NCBI RefSeq assembly: GCF_036345995.1
Contig: NZ_CP107797.1
Coordinates: forward strand, 248,001-312,000
Length of the DNA stretch: 64,000 bases
Reading direction: 5' to 3'
DNA from: Streptomyces sp. NBC_00557
Lineage (GTDB): Bacteria > Actinomycetota > Actinomycetes > Streptomycetales > Streptomycetaceae
Of the stretch, positions 17,378 through 26,500 are shown in pieces. The notes beneath the pieces are model-generated. The model was not told the origin of the DNA. It saw only the letters and a list, made by a program, of their open reading frames with translations, and ran no database searches. The position numbers and the translations under genes are program-made. Position 1 is the stretch's first letter. Each line of letters starts with the position of its first letter.

Positions 17378-18817
17378 TCATGGCGTCGGCTCCCGTCCCG
17401 GTCCGCGCAGTCCGGCCAGGAGCCGTACCCCCGGGCCCGTCATCAGCGTGGTCACCAGGGCGACCACGGTGAGCATGGCGAACATCTCGCCGTCGATGAG
17501 CCGGGCCTCGTGGCCGATGCCCAGCACCACCAGTTCGGTGAGTCCTCGTGCGTTCATCAACAGGCCGAGGGTCGCCGCCTCCCTGCGGCCCATCCCGCAC
17601 AAGTGGGCGGCCAGGGCGACACCGCCGACCTTGGTGACGATCGCCACGGCCGTCAGCAGACAGGCGACGGCCAGCGTCTCGGCAGTGAGCGGCAGGTCGC
17701 CCAGATCCACGGACAGACCGAAGCCCAGGAAGAAGAACGGCAGGAGCAGGTGCGCCATGGTGCCGAGCGAGGGGACGACGGAGGTCTCGGGAGGCAGTGC
17801 CGCCGGCCAGGCGAGCCCGAAGAGGAAGGCCCCGATGAGCTGGTGGATTCCCAGCAGGGCCGTGATCCCCGCCGAACCCGCGATACCGACGACGGCGATC
17901 ATCAGCACGAACGCGGCCTTCGGCGGCCGGTCGCCGTGGACCAGGTAACGGGCCAGTCCGGCGCGTACCGGACCGAGCAGGACGACGGCCGTCAGCAGCG
18001 TCAGGAGCACCGGCCGCCACAGCGAGGAAAGGTCACCGCCCTGGGCCAGGAGCAGGGTCGCCGTCAGCAGCAGCCAGCAGATGCCGTCACCGATGGCGGC
18101 GGAGAAGAGACTGAGGCGTCCCGTGCGCGTTCGGATCAGGTCCAGGTCGGTGAGGATGCGCGCGAGGACCGGGAAGGCCGTGATGCTGAGCGCGCAGCCG
18201 ACGAAGAGGGCGAACGTGAGACTGTCACCGGCGGCGCCCGCGAACCGCGACGCCAGCGGCAGGGCGACGGCGGTGCCCGCCGCGAACGGCAGCACGAGAG
18301 AGGTCAGGGCGATCAGGCCGCCGTCGCGACCGGCCCGGTCACGGCTGTTGCGTACGACCTCCTGGCCGACGCCGAACATGAACAGCACGAGCCCGAGTTG
18401 GGCCAGCGCGTTGATGCCGGTGACAGCCGCCTGGGGGAAGAGCCAGGCCCGGACGGACGGGGCCAGGCGGTCCAGCACCGTCGGTCCGAGCGTGATGCCC
18501 GCCAGGAGTTCGCCGATGACCTGGGGCTGCCCGAGGCGTGCCGCGAGCAGGCCGGCCAGCCGGGCCGCGCCCACCACGACCGCGATGGCGAAGAACAGCG
18601 CCGCGGCCGCGTGGTTGTCGGGACTCCCGGCAGCCGCGCGGACCGGGCGGTCGCCGTGGGAGACCAGGAGCACGGCGGCGGCAAGCAGGGGCAGGACGAC
18701 CAGCAGTCCGTAACCGAGGGCACGACGGCGGTCAGAGGAAGAACCCCCGCCGTCGCGGGCGGACGACTGGGAGGTGTCCTTCTCGACAGCACGTTGCGTC
18801 ACATTCACCTCGTCCAT
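17378..18817 (-). CDS. Kef/CPA2-type cation:proton antiporter
   Basis: A 479-residue membrane protein. After a basic, Ser-rich cytoplasmic N-terminus come about twelve hydrophobic helices, including GQPQVIGELLAGITLGPTVL, FVGCALSITAFPVLARILTD and GLLMNARGLTELVVLGIGHE. These carry the characteristic features of the Na/K:H exchanger superfamily. No RCK/TrkA-N domain follows. The best ATG is at 18817. It lies upstream of the terpenoid operon with a 132-base gap. Similar antiporters sit in some antibiotic clusters as export or immunity genes, but here that link is only positional. Confidence 0.88.
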   Translation of the reverse strand: MDEVNVTQRAVEKDTSQSSARDGGGSSSDRRRALGYGLLVVLPLLAAAVLLVSHGDRPVRAAAGSPDNHAAAALFFAIAVVVGAARLAGLLAARLGQPQVIGELLAGITLGPTVLDRLAPSVRAWLFPQAAVTGINALAQLGLVLFMFGVGQEVVRNSRDRAGRDGGLIALTSLVLPFAAGTAVALPLASRFAGAAGDSLTFALFVGCALSITAFPVLARILTDLDLIRTRTGRLSLFSAAIGDGICWLLLTATLLLAQGGDLSSLWRPVLLTLLTAVVLLGPVRAGLARYLVHGDRPPKAAFVLMIAVVGIAGSAGITALLGIHQLIGAFLFGLAWPAALPPETSVVPSLGTMAHLLLPFFFLGFGLSVDLGDLPLTAETLAVACLLTAVAIVTKVGGVALAAHLCGMGRREAATLGLLMNARGLTELVVLGIGHEARLIDGEMFAMLTVVALVTTLMTGPGVRLLAGLRGPGREPTP

Positions 18818-18983
18818 GGGAGTCGGAGGGCCAGGAGCGCGCAGCGCTGCAACCAGCCTGGGCAGTCGCGTAGTTGGGAAAGCCGAGCAGGCTCCGCGAC
18901 CTTGCCGGACGAAGCGTGAAGGTAGCGAACGGTCTGCTTCCGGGTCCAGGAATGTGCCGGCGGACAGGGCCGTCCGCACATGA

Positions 18984-19024
18984 CGACGCCCACGTCGTCC
19001 GATGTGCCGGCGACGTGGGCGTCG
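18984..19024 (-). terminator. Hairpin terminator after the DHA2 exporter
   Basis: Perfect 14-base arms, CGACGCCCACGTCG and CGACGTGGGCGTCG, around a 13-base loop, about 90 bases beyond the exporter stop on the minus strand and upstream of the antiporter. Confidence 0.7.
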
Positions 19025-19110
19025 ATGCGCGAACACCCGTGGGCGAAGGGTGCCGTACGCGGGAACGCGGCAGGCCCAGGGGCCAGTGATCCGGTCCCCT
19101 CGGGGGTCGG

Positions 19111-20544
19111 CTAGGCGTTCTCCGGTACGGCTACGGCTACGGCCGCGCGGCGTTCGGCCGCCGTGAGTAACAGGGTCGGTGCGGTGGCCAGGACCGCCGT
19201 GGCGAGGACCCACCAGAAGGTGGTGCCGAAGGCGGAGGCCTGTGCCGTCGCACTGCCCGCGGAGCCGAGTTCGTTCTGCAGGACCACCGCGAACAGGGCC
19301 GTGCCCGTGGAGCCGCCCACGCGCTGCAGGATGCCGATCTGGATCGTGGCGTCGTTGACCTTGGCCGGAGGGATGACGCGGTAGGCGGCGGTGGTCGCGG
19401 GGATGGCGCACGCCCCGATCCCGAAGCCGCGGAAGACCATGGCCAGCCCCAGGAACCAGTAGGAGGAGTCCGCGTCGATGACCAGGAAGGGGACGGTGGC
19501 GACGGTGCTGACGGCGCCGCCGAGGAGGGCCGCCCGTCCGCTGCCCAGTTTGTCCGTCAGCCGGGCGCTGACCATCATCGCGAAACCGGCCCCGATGCCC
19601 TGGGGGATCAGCAGCAGGCCCGTGGCTACGGGGTCCTCGCCGCGCACGATCTGGAAGTAGAGCGGCATCAGGATGACCGATCCGAAGACCGCGGAGCCGA
19701 GGCAGACGTTGGTCAGCTGGGCCGCCGAATAGAGCTTGTTGCGGAACAGGCGGATGTCGACGAGGGGTTGAGCGGCCCGCAGCGCATGGAGGGCGAAGAG
19801 GGCGATCAGGACCACGCCGACGGCGAGCGAGACGAGCACCTGCGCGGACATCACGCGCGCGGTCGTACCGATCTCGGCGAGACCGTAGGTGAGGGCCGCG
19901 AATCCGAGGGACATCAGGAACAGGCCCGGGACGTCGAGCCGCCCGCCCTGCTGCGCGGTGTCCGCCGGAACCAGCCACTGGGCGAGGACGACGGTCAGCG
20001 CCCCGATCGGCACGTTGATGTAGAAGATCCAGTGCCAGCCCGCGTGTTCGACCAGGAAGCCGCCCAGCACGGGGCCGAACACCGGGGCGAGCAGGGTCGG
20101 GATCCCGCTGATGCTCATGACGCGGGCGAGACGCTCGGGACCCGCGAGCCGCACGATGATCATCGTGGCGATCGGCAGCGCGAGACCGCCGGCGGCGCCC
20201 TGGAGGGCGCGGAAGGCGATCAACTGCTCGACGTTCTGGGCGAGTCCGCAGGCCAGTGAGGCGACGGTGAAGCCGGCGATGGACAACACGTACACCCGCT
20301 TGGCCCCGAAGGTGGCCGCGGCCCAACCGCTCGCCGGGATCACGGCCGCGAGCCCCAGGAGGTAGGCCGTGACCAGCCACTGGATCGTGGCCAGCGACGT
20401 GTCGAGGTTGTCGGACAGGGAACGCAGGGCGACGTTGACGATCGTCGCGTCGAGGTACGTCATGACCGAGCCGAGCACGGTCACCAGGACGACCCGGCGT
20501 AACACGGGCGGGAAACGCAGGGGGGTGGGGGGAGAGGCGTTCAT
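19111..20544 (-). CDS. DHA2 (EmrB/QacA) drug:H+ exporter
   Basis: A 477-residue MFS protein with 14 predicted helices. The motif-D-like YLDATIVNVALRSLSD lies in helix 1, motif A is seen as GWAAATFGAKRVYV, and the motif-C region is PVFGPVLGGFLVEHAG. AAGGAAG sits eight bases before the ATG. DHA2 proteins expel amphipathic drugs. A palindromic operator identical in layout to that of the Clp-N/HTH regulator lies 55-75 bases upstream, so I infer it is controlled by that regulator and exports the product of the terpenoid or a neighbouring cluster. Confidence 0.9.
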   Translation of the reverse strand: MNASPPTPLRFPPVLRRVVLVTVLGSVMTYLDATIVNVALRSLSDNLDTSLATIQWLVTAYLLGLAAVIPASGWAAATFGAKRVYVLSIAGFTVASLACGLAQNVEQLIAFRALQGAAGGLALPIATMIIVRLAGPERLARVMSISGIPTLLAPVFGPVLGGFLVEHAGWHWIFYINVPIGALTVVLAQWLVPADTAQQGGRLDVPGLFLMSLGFAALTYGLAEIGTTARVMSAQVLVSLAVGVVLIALFALHALRAAQPLVDIRLFRNKLYSAAQLTNVCLGSAVFGSVILMPLYFQIVRGEDPVATGLLLIPQGIGAGFAMMVSARLTDKLGSGRAALLGGAVSTVATVPFLVIDADSSYWFLGLAMVFRGFGIGACAIPATTAAYRVIPPAKVNDATIQIGILQRVGGSTGTALFAVVLQNELGSAGSATAQASAFGTTFWWVLATAVLATAPTLLLTAAERRAAVAVAVPENA

Positions 20545-20597
20545 GCGCGATCCGCTTCCTTGCGTGTCGACGGCAGGCAGGACTTGGCAATGTTTGA

Positions 20598-20630
20598 TTG
20601 ACAAATCGAGTTTGTCAAGGCTGCCTTGCC
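20598..20630 (-). promoter_or_regulatory. Double-palindrome operator/promoter of the exporter gene
   Basis: Two overlapping palindromes: TTGACAAA-TCGAG-TTTGTCAA (20598-20618) and CAAGGCTGCCTTG (20616-20628). On the minus strand they contain a TTGACA -35 box (20618-20613), with a candidate -10 AAACAT 17 bases on. This would give a 40-base leader before the ATG at 20544. It shares the CAAG(G/C)CTG(G/C)CTTG element with the site at 11660. Confidence 0.65.
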
Positions 20631-20904
20631 ATTCGGCGTCAGGCTCTCGTTCGGGACGGACGAATCTCTGACGTGCCGTCAGATCAGCTTGTGCGCATGT
20701 GAGTAGCTGGAATCCGGTCACTTCCCGCCAGGATCGAGCCATTGGTCGGCCGCCTGTGTTTGACGGGTCGACGCGCGGCGTCGAAGGCCCGAGTCGCGAG
20801 CGGGCTGTTTCTTTCCAGCCAACATCCAGCGTTGCTCTAATCGATTGCCAGTACGGGTCAATTCGAGGACGTGCTCAAGCAACGTGCACGTCGGGGGAGT
20901 CACG

Positions 20905-21420
20905 GTGATCCAACGGCCTTCTGACGACTTTCGCGTGGGCATGAGGCGCCTGGCCGGCGGGGTCTGCGTGATCAGCGGAAGCACGAAAAGCGGTGAGCCG
21001 TGCGGTCTTACGGCAACCGCCGTCTGCTCCCTCACGGCGGACCCTCCGTCGCTCGTCGCGTGCATCAACAAGGACACCCGTCTCGGGGCGGCCGTCCGGA
21101 CGGCCCCGGCCTTCGCCGTCAACGTATTGTCCGCCCGGCAGCGGCCCGTCGCCGAGGCGTTCGCCGGACTGATCTCGGGAGTATGGGGCGAAGCCCGCTT
21201 CTCCTACGGGGAGTGGCGCGAGGAACGGCCGGGTGTGCCCTTGCTCGCGGATTCCCCGGCGAGTTTCGTCTGCGAACTCGACCAGGTCGTCGACCGCTCG
21301 ACCCATCTTCTGCTGATCGGTCTTGTCGTGGACGTGCGTCTGGCCCCGCAGGAATCAAACCCGTTGCTCTATGTGGACCGTCAGTTCGTTCAGTCGACTC
21401 ACAAGGTGGACTCCCCATGA
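20905..21420 (+). CDS. Flavin reductase (FMN-binding split barrel)
   Basis: About 171 residues from a GTG preceded by GGGGGAG. The sequence RRLAGGVCVISGS, PCGLTATAVCSLTADPPSLV and ACINKDTRLGAAVRTAPAFA is the hallmark of the HpaC/FRP-type NAD(P)H:flavin reductases. FVCELDQVVDRSTHLLLIGL then forms the dimer strand. It supplies reduced flavin to a two-component partner. The obvious partner in this cluster is the tryptophan-halogenase-family enzyme at 46744-48357, which needs FADH2. It overlaps the methyltransferase start and opens the NRPS cluster; 360 bases separate it from the divergent exporter. Confidence 0.85.
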   Translation: MIQRPSDDFRVGMRRLAGGVCVISGSTKSGEPCGLTATAVCSLTADPPSLVACINKDTRLGAAVRTAPAFAVNVLSARQRPVAEAFAGLISGVWGEARFSYGEWREERPGVPLLADSPASFVCELDQVVDRSTHLLLIGLVVDVRLAPQESNPLLYVDRQFVQSTHKVDSP

Positions 21421-22556
21421 TTCCCTGGATCGATGCGTCGGCGACCAGATCGCCCGCCTTCACCTCCGCCCTGCACGGATTGGGTGACGAACTGGCGGCA
21501 CATGGATTCACCTCCGATTCCGCCGCATCACTTCTCGGAGCGGCCGGCGATACGGACCTGTTGCGCAACTCCGCCCTCTACTCCCTCTGGTCACGAGACC
21601 GAGCAAACGAACTCTCCGCCGACCCGGCGGGCGTGCTGACGGAACTGTTCGTCAGGAACGGCGAGATCGCGCTCGACCTCTACGAGCGCCGGATCTCCCG
21701 TACCCTGCGCTCCGCGTTCGACGCCCTTGAAATCGTGCAGGACGCCGACGGAAAGATAAGCGCCCGTGTCTCCATCTCGCCGCTCGGGTCAGCGTATTAC
21801 CTCTCGGATCAGTTGTTCGAGTGCCGGGCGGAATTCGACGGGTACCCGGTCATGGCCAAAAAGGCCGAAGGCGCCTTCGACCCGGTGATGCCCCCGCACG
21901 CCAGCACCCTGCTTCTGCTGCAGAACACCGCACCCCGCGGAAATCGACTCCTGGACGTGGGCACCGGGTCCGGTGTTCTGGCGCTGCACCGCTCCGACCG
22001 TTACGCGTCCGTGGCGGGTATCGACATCGATCCGCGAGCCGTGGCCTACGCCCGCCTGAACGCGCTTCTCGCCGGACGCGAAGCGGCCTTCGAGGTGGGG
22101 GACTTCCGCGCGGGACTGGAGGAGTTCGGTCCCGTCGACCACGTCCTGTTCAACGCGCCCGGCCGCGCCCCCGGCCGACCGGACCCGTCCGGGGACGCTC
22201 CCGTCCTCGACGCGTCAGGCCTCGTCAAGGATGTCGTCGAGTGCCTTCCCAAAGCGCTCGCCGCCCCTGGAGGGCTGGCCGAGATCCTCGTCATCGTCCC
22301 TGTGCCGCATCGCCTGCAGGGTGCCGAGGACGTGGTGGCGGAGTGGCTTGGCGGCCCCGCCCCGCTCGCCGGAGTGAAGGTGACCGAGGTGGCCGACCCC
22401 GCCCTCAGCGTCCCCGCCGACGCCATCGACAGACTCCGCATCCAGCCCGGCTGTCTGCTCGCCGGCGACCGCGCGGAAGCGGAGTCCCTGGTGAGGTCCC
22501 TCAAGAGGGGCGGTATCCGCAACGTCACACCGGCCATCGTCTCGATTTCTTCCTGA
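21417..22556 (+). CDS. SAM-dependent methyltransferase (PrmC/HemK-like core)
   Basis: About 379 residues. An all-helical N-terminal region of some 150 residues precedes the Rossmann core. The SAM loop is LLDVGTGSGVLALH near residue 178, followed by the acidic pair VAGIDIDPRAVAYARLN. NAPGR at about 246 replaces the NPPY of protein- or nucleobase-N-methyltransferases. The ATG overlaps the flavin reductase stop. The altered NPPY motif hints at an N-, O- or C-target other than a planar amide, but I cannot name it. Likely tailoring in the NRPS pathway. Confidence 0.8.
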   Translation: MIPWIDASATRSPAFTSALHGLGDELAAHGFTSDSAASLLGAAGDTDLLRNSALYSLWSRDRANELSADPAGVLTELFVRNGEIALDLYERRISRTLRSAFDALEIVQDADGKISARVSISPLGSAYYLSDQLFECRAEFDGYPVMAKKAEGAFDPVMPPHASTLLLLQNTAPRGNRLLDVGTGSGVLALHRSDRYASVAGIDIDPRAVAYARLNALLAGREAAFEVGDFRAGLEEFGPVDHVLFNAPGRAPGRPDPSGDAPVLDASGLVKDVVECLPKALAAPGGLAEILVIVPVPHRLQGAEDVVAEWLGGPAPLAGVKVTEVADPALSVPADAIDRLRIQPGCLLAGDRAEAESLVRSLKRGGIRNVTPAIVSISS

Positions 22557-22596
22557 GCCGGTCTGTTCCAGTACAGCAATGAACGGGGGAATTCCC

Positions 22597-23217
22597 ATGA
22601 ACGTACGACGCCCCGGTGTCTCTTCGGTGAAGGTGCAGAAGAAACGCACCAGCCTGACCTTTCCACGGGCCGTTCCCCTCGAGGCATGGATCTCGATCGG
22701 TGTCGAAATATTCTCCATCACGGACGCCTCGTCCTGGTGGCTCGGCGACTGGCTCATCTACGGGCAGAACCGGTACCCGGACCGGTACAAACGAGCAATC
22801 GAGGCGAGCTCGCTCCACTACAAGACACTGCGGAACTACGCCTGGGTGGCAAGGAAGTTCGACGTGTCCCGTCGACGGGACACGCTGAGCATGCAACACC
22901 ACGCCGAAGTCGCGGCCCTGACCGAGGAAGAACAGGAGCTGTGGCTCGACCGTGCCGAGCAGGAGGGATGGTCCGTCACCGAACTGCGCCGGAATATCAA
23001 GGAAAGCAAGGCGACCGGCGACAGAATCCAGGACGTCACCGCTGCCACCGTCACGCTCAAAGCGCCGGCCGAACGAATGCGGCGCTGGGAACAAGCCGCG
23101 AGCAGAGCCGGAACCTCACTCGACGAGTGGATTCAGCGAGTACTCGACAGGGAAGCGGTGGAGCTTCTTCAGCATGGCGATCTCGTCGGTGTCGGTCAAC
23201 GGCACCTGCCCCTCTGA
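22597..23217 (+). CDS. LmbU-family pathway-specific regulator
   Basis: About 206 residues. The stretch LTFPRAVPLEAWISIGVEIF, then SSWWLGDWLIYGQNRYPDRY and LHYKTLRNYAWVARKFDVSR, is the conserved core of LmbU, the activator of lincomycin biosynthesis, with its HTH. Relatives occur in many actinomycete clusters. The ATG at 22597 is seven bases after GGGGGA; an earlier ATG at 22579 lacks a site. The coding region contains a perfect 22-base palindrome (22863-22884) that recurs before the MMPL exporter. It is placed just before mbtH and the NRPS and probably activates them. Confidence 0.88.
   Translation: MNVRRPGVSSVKVQKKRTSLTFPRAVPLEAWISIGVEIFSITDASSWWLGDWLIYGQNRYPDRYKRAIEASSLHYKTLRNYAWVARKFDVSRRRDTLSMQHHAEVAALTEEEQELWLDRAEQEGWSVTELRRNIKESKATGDRIQDVTAATVTLKAPAERMRRWEQAASRAGTSLDEWIQRVLDREAVELLQHGDLVGVGQRHLPL
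22863..22884. promoter_or_regulatory. Perfect 22-base palindrome inside the LmbU-type gene
   Basis: The core is GTGTCCCGTCGACGGGACAC with one more complementary base at each end. Twenty-three contiguous bases are identical to 51373-51395, upstream of the MMPL exporter. It is a candidate operator; the binding protein is unknown. Confidence 0.5.
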
Positions 23218-23220
23218 ACC

Positions 23221-23250
23221 TTGACGCCCGAGAAGGGCCATAAATAGCAT
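23221..23250 (+). promoter_or_regulatory. Possible promoter before mbtH
   Basis: TTGACG (23221-23226) and TAGCAT (23245-23250) are separated by 18 bases, ending 50 bases before the MbtH start, in an unusually A/T-rich patch for this DNA. Sequence resemblance only. Confidence 0.35.
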
Positions 23251-23300
23251 CCGCTGTCGCTGGTCACAGCCTACTCCGGCGTGTGGAATGAGGTATCGGG

Positions 23301-23513
23301 ATGATGGGTGGAGACGAATACTCCGTGGTGGTCAACCACGAGGAGCAGTACTCGATCTGGCCAAAGGAAAAGGAATTGCCAACGGGGTGGCGTGAGGCGG
23401 GATTCAGTGGTCCGAAGGAGGACTGCCTCGCCCATATCGAAAACGTGTGGACCGACATACGGCCGTTGAGCGTGCGCAAGGCCGTCGCAGCGAGCACGGC
23501 TCAGGAGGGCTGA
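23301..23513 (+). CDS. MbtH-like NRPS accessory protein
   Basis: A 70-residue protein with the family signature: [21 protein letters not shown], then [20 protein letters not shown] and [11 protein letters not shown]. The invariant Trp residues are present. MbtH proteins bind and stabilise adenylation domains. It is seven bases upstream of the NRPS and certainly cotranslated with it, and may also serve the free A-T didomain at 44975. Confidence 0.95.
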   Translation: MMGGDEYSVVVNHEEQYSIWPKEKELPTGWREAGFSGPKEDCLAHIENVWTDIRPLSVRKAVAASTAQEG

Positions 23514-23519
23514 GCGGAA

Positions 23520-26500
23520 ATGCCGGATCGGTCTCTGCTCCACGAGTTGGTTTCCGACCAGGCGCGGATTTCTCCCGAATCGGTTGCCGTGGTCTGCGGA
23601 ACGGAACAGATCAGCTATGGCGAACTCGACGGGCGCGCCAGTCGACTGGCCCGATTCCTGCGCGAGCGGGGAGCCGGACCGGAAACGGTGGTCGGGCTGT
23701 GCCTGGAGCGGGGGATCGACCAGGTGGTGGCTCTGCTCGCCGTCATGAAGGCGGGCGGTGCCTACCTGCCGCTGGACCCGGCGGATCCACCGGACCGCGT
23801 GGCCTTCATGCTCGCGGACGCCGGCGCCCCCCTGGTCCTGAGCCGATCCGGCATCACCTCCCCCTGGCCCGACGGTCCGTGGACGGTGGTCGACGTCGAC
23901 GACACCGCGGACGAGGTCGCGCGGTACTCCGCGTCACCCCTCGACACCCGCGGCGACGCCGACAACGCCATCTACGTGATCTACACGTCCGGATCCACCG
24001 GCACCCCCAAGGGCGTCGTCGTCCCGCACCGCGCGGTCGTCAACCTCGCCCGGGCGCAGCGCACGCTGTACCGGCACGGTCCGGGGGAGCGTGTGCTCCA
24101 GCTGGCCCCGGTGCGGTTCGACGCCAGCGTCTTCGACTTCTGCCTCGCCCTGTGCAACGGCGGCACCCTGGTCCTGCTGCCGCCGGACACCGTCGGCTCC
24201 GGCGGCGACCTGTTGCACGTACTGGAGAAGTACGAGGTCACCACGGCCGCCGTGCTCTCCGCCGCGCTGCAGTCCATGCCGCGGGCCGAACTCCCGCGGC
24301 TGCGGCAGCTGATCTCCGGCGGTGAGGCCGTGCCACCGGAGGTCGCCGACCACTGGGCGAGGGGCCGCGTCTTCGTCAGCGCCTACGGCCCCACCGAGGC
24401 CACGGTCATCTGCACCAGCGGCGAGGTGTCGCCGCCGGTCCGCGACTACCCGTCGATCGGCGTCGCCCTCCCCGGTACCACCGTCCACGTGCTCGACGCG
24501 GACATGCGACCGGTCGCAGCGGGTCGGCGAGGCGAGATCTACGTCGGCGGAGCGGGCGTCGCCCGGGGATACGTCGGCCGCCCGGCCCAGACGGCGGACC
24601 GCTTCGTGCCGGACCCCTTCTCCGGCGAACCCGGCGCCCGGCTCTACCGCACCGGGGACTACGGCAGCCGCTCCGAGGACGGCACCGTCACCTTCCTCGG
24701 CCGCGTGGACGACCAGGTGAAGATCCGGGGTTTCCGCGTCGAACTGGGAGAGGTCGAGGCGCACGTCCTGGCCCACCCGGACGTCCGGGAGGCCGCGGTC
24801 ACGGCGCGCGAGGACACGCCCGGCGACAAACGGCTGGTCGCCTACGTCGTCGCCGCCGACGGCGCCCTCCCTCAGGCGCGGCTCAGGTCCGACCTGCGGG
24901 ACCGGCTGCCCGACTACATGGTGCCCTCCGCGGTGGTGGTCCTCCCCGAACTGCCGAAGACGGCCAGCGGCAAGGTGGACCGGCAGGCGCTGCCCCGGCC
25001 GAGCGGCTCCCGGGCCGAAGACGCCGTCGCCCCCGTCGCCGCCCGGACACCCGTGCAGGAGACCATCGCCGCCATCTGGGCGGAGGTCCTCGGCGTCGAA
25101 CAAGTCGGTCTCGACGACGACTTCTACGACCTGGGCGGTCACTCGCTGCTGGCCGCCCAGGTCATGGCCCGGGTACGGGAGGCGTTCGGTGTCGACCTGC
25201 AGATCTCCGCGCTGCTCGACGGGCCGGACGTGGACCGGCTCGCCGCACGGGTGGAGTCCGCCCGTGCGGACGGCACGGACGGATCCGGGCCGGGCGAGAC
25301 GGACGGGCCCGTCCGGTTCTACGACGGTGATCTCGCGCACGAGCGGGAGCTGCCGCTCTCGTTCGACCAGGAACGGCTGTGGTACCTGAGCGAACTCGCC
25401 GCCGGACAGCCCTTCTACAACGTGGCGCTCGCCTTCCGCCTGCGCGGACAACTCGATCTGCCGCGGCTCACCGGGGCGCTGGACACCCTGGCCGAGCGGC
25501 ACGCCGTACTGCGCACGTCGTTCGGCCGCGTCGACGGCGTACCCCGTCAGGTCGTACAACCGGCCGCTCCCGTTTCCCTGGAGACCGTCGACGTCCCCGA
25601 CCTCGACGCGGCCCGCGAAACCACCCGCACCTGGCTGTTGCGCCCCTTCGACCTGGAGGCGGGACCGCCGGTCCGCTACGGGCTGCTGAGGCTGGCCGGC
25701 GGTGAGCACGTCCTGCTGTTCGTGGTGCACCACATCCTCGCCGACGGCTGGTCGATGTCCCTGCTGTGCGAGGAGCTCTCCGCCCTTTACGCGGGAGCCG
25801 AACTCGCCCCGCTCGACCTGCAGTTCGCCGACTACGCGCGCTGGCAACGGGAGCGGCTGGAGAGCGGGGCGCTGGACGGGCAGCGCGCCTACTGGAAGGA
25901 GCGCCTGGCCGGGCTCGTCCCGCTGGAGGTGCCCACGGACCACCCGCGTCCCGCGGCGCTCAGCTACGCGGGGAACCGGCTGACGTTCCAGCTGCCCGAC
26001 GACCTCGTCGAGGAGCTGGAGACCGTGGCCAAGCGTGCGTCGGCCACGCTCTTCATGGTGCTGCTCGCCGCCTTCGACGCGCTGCTCAGCCACTGGTCGG
26101 GGCAGCCGGACATCGCCGTCGGAGTCCCGGTGGCGGGCCGGTCGCACCGCAGGCTGGAGTCCCTGATGGGCTTCCTCGTCAACACCGTGGTGCTGCGCAC
26201 CTCCTGCGCCGGCGACCCCACGCTCGCGGAGCTGCTGGAGCGCGTGCGGGGCGACGCCCACGCGGCCTTCGACCACCAGGAGCTGCCGTTCGAGAAGCTC
26301 GTCGAGGACCTGGCCCCGGTACGGGACCTGAGCCGCAACCCGCTCGTCCAGGTCCTCTTCCACGTCGCGGGCGCCCGCGAGGCCGGGGCGGGCGGACTCG
26401 ACCTGCCCGGCATCGAGGCCGAGTCGTTCGAGGTGGACGTCCTGACCACCCGGCTCGACCTGGAGATGCAGGTGGCGCAGGACGCCTCCGGCACCTGGTC

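Noticed and set aside
15755..18919. Two long plus-strand frames of over 500 codons opposite the P450 and antiporter
   Set aside because: No family similarity, Gln/Glu/Arg-rich antisense composition; minus strand carries P450 and antiporter motifs.
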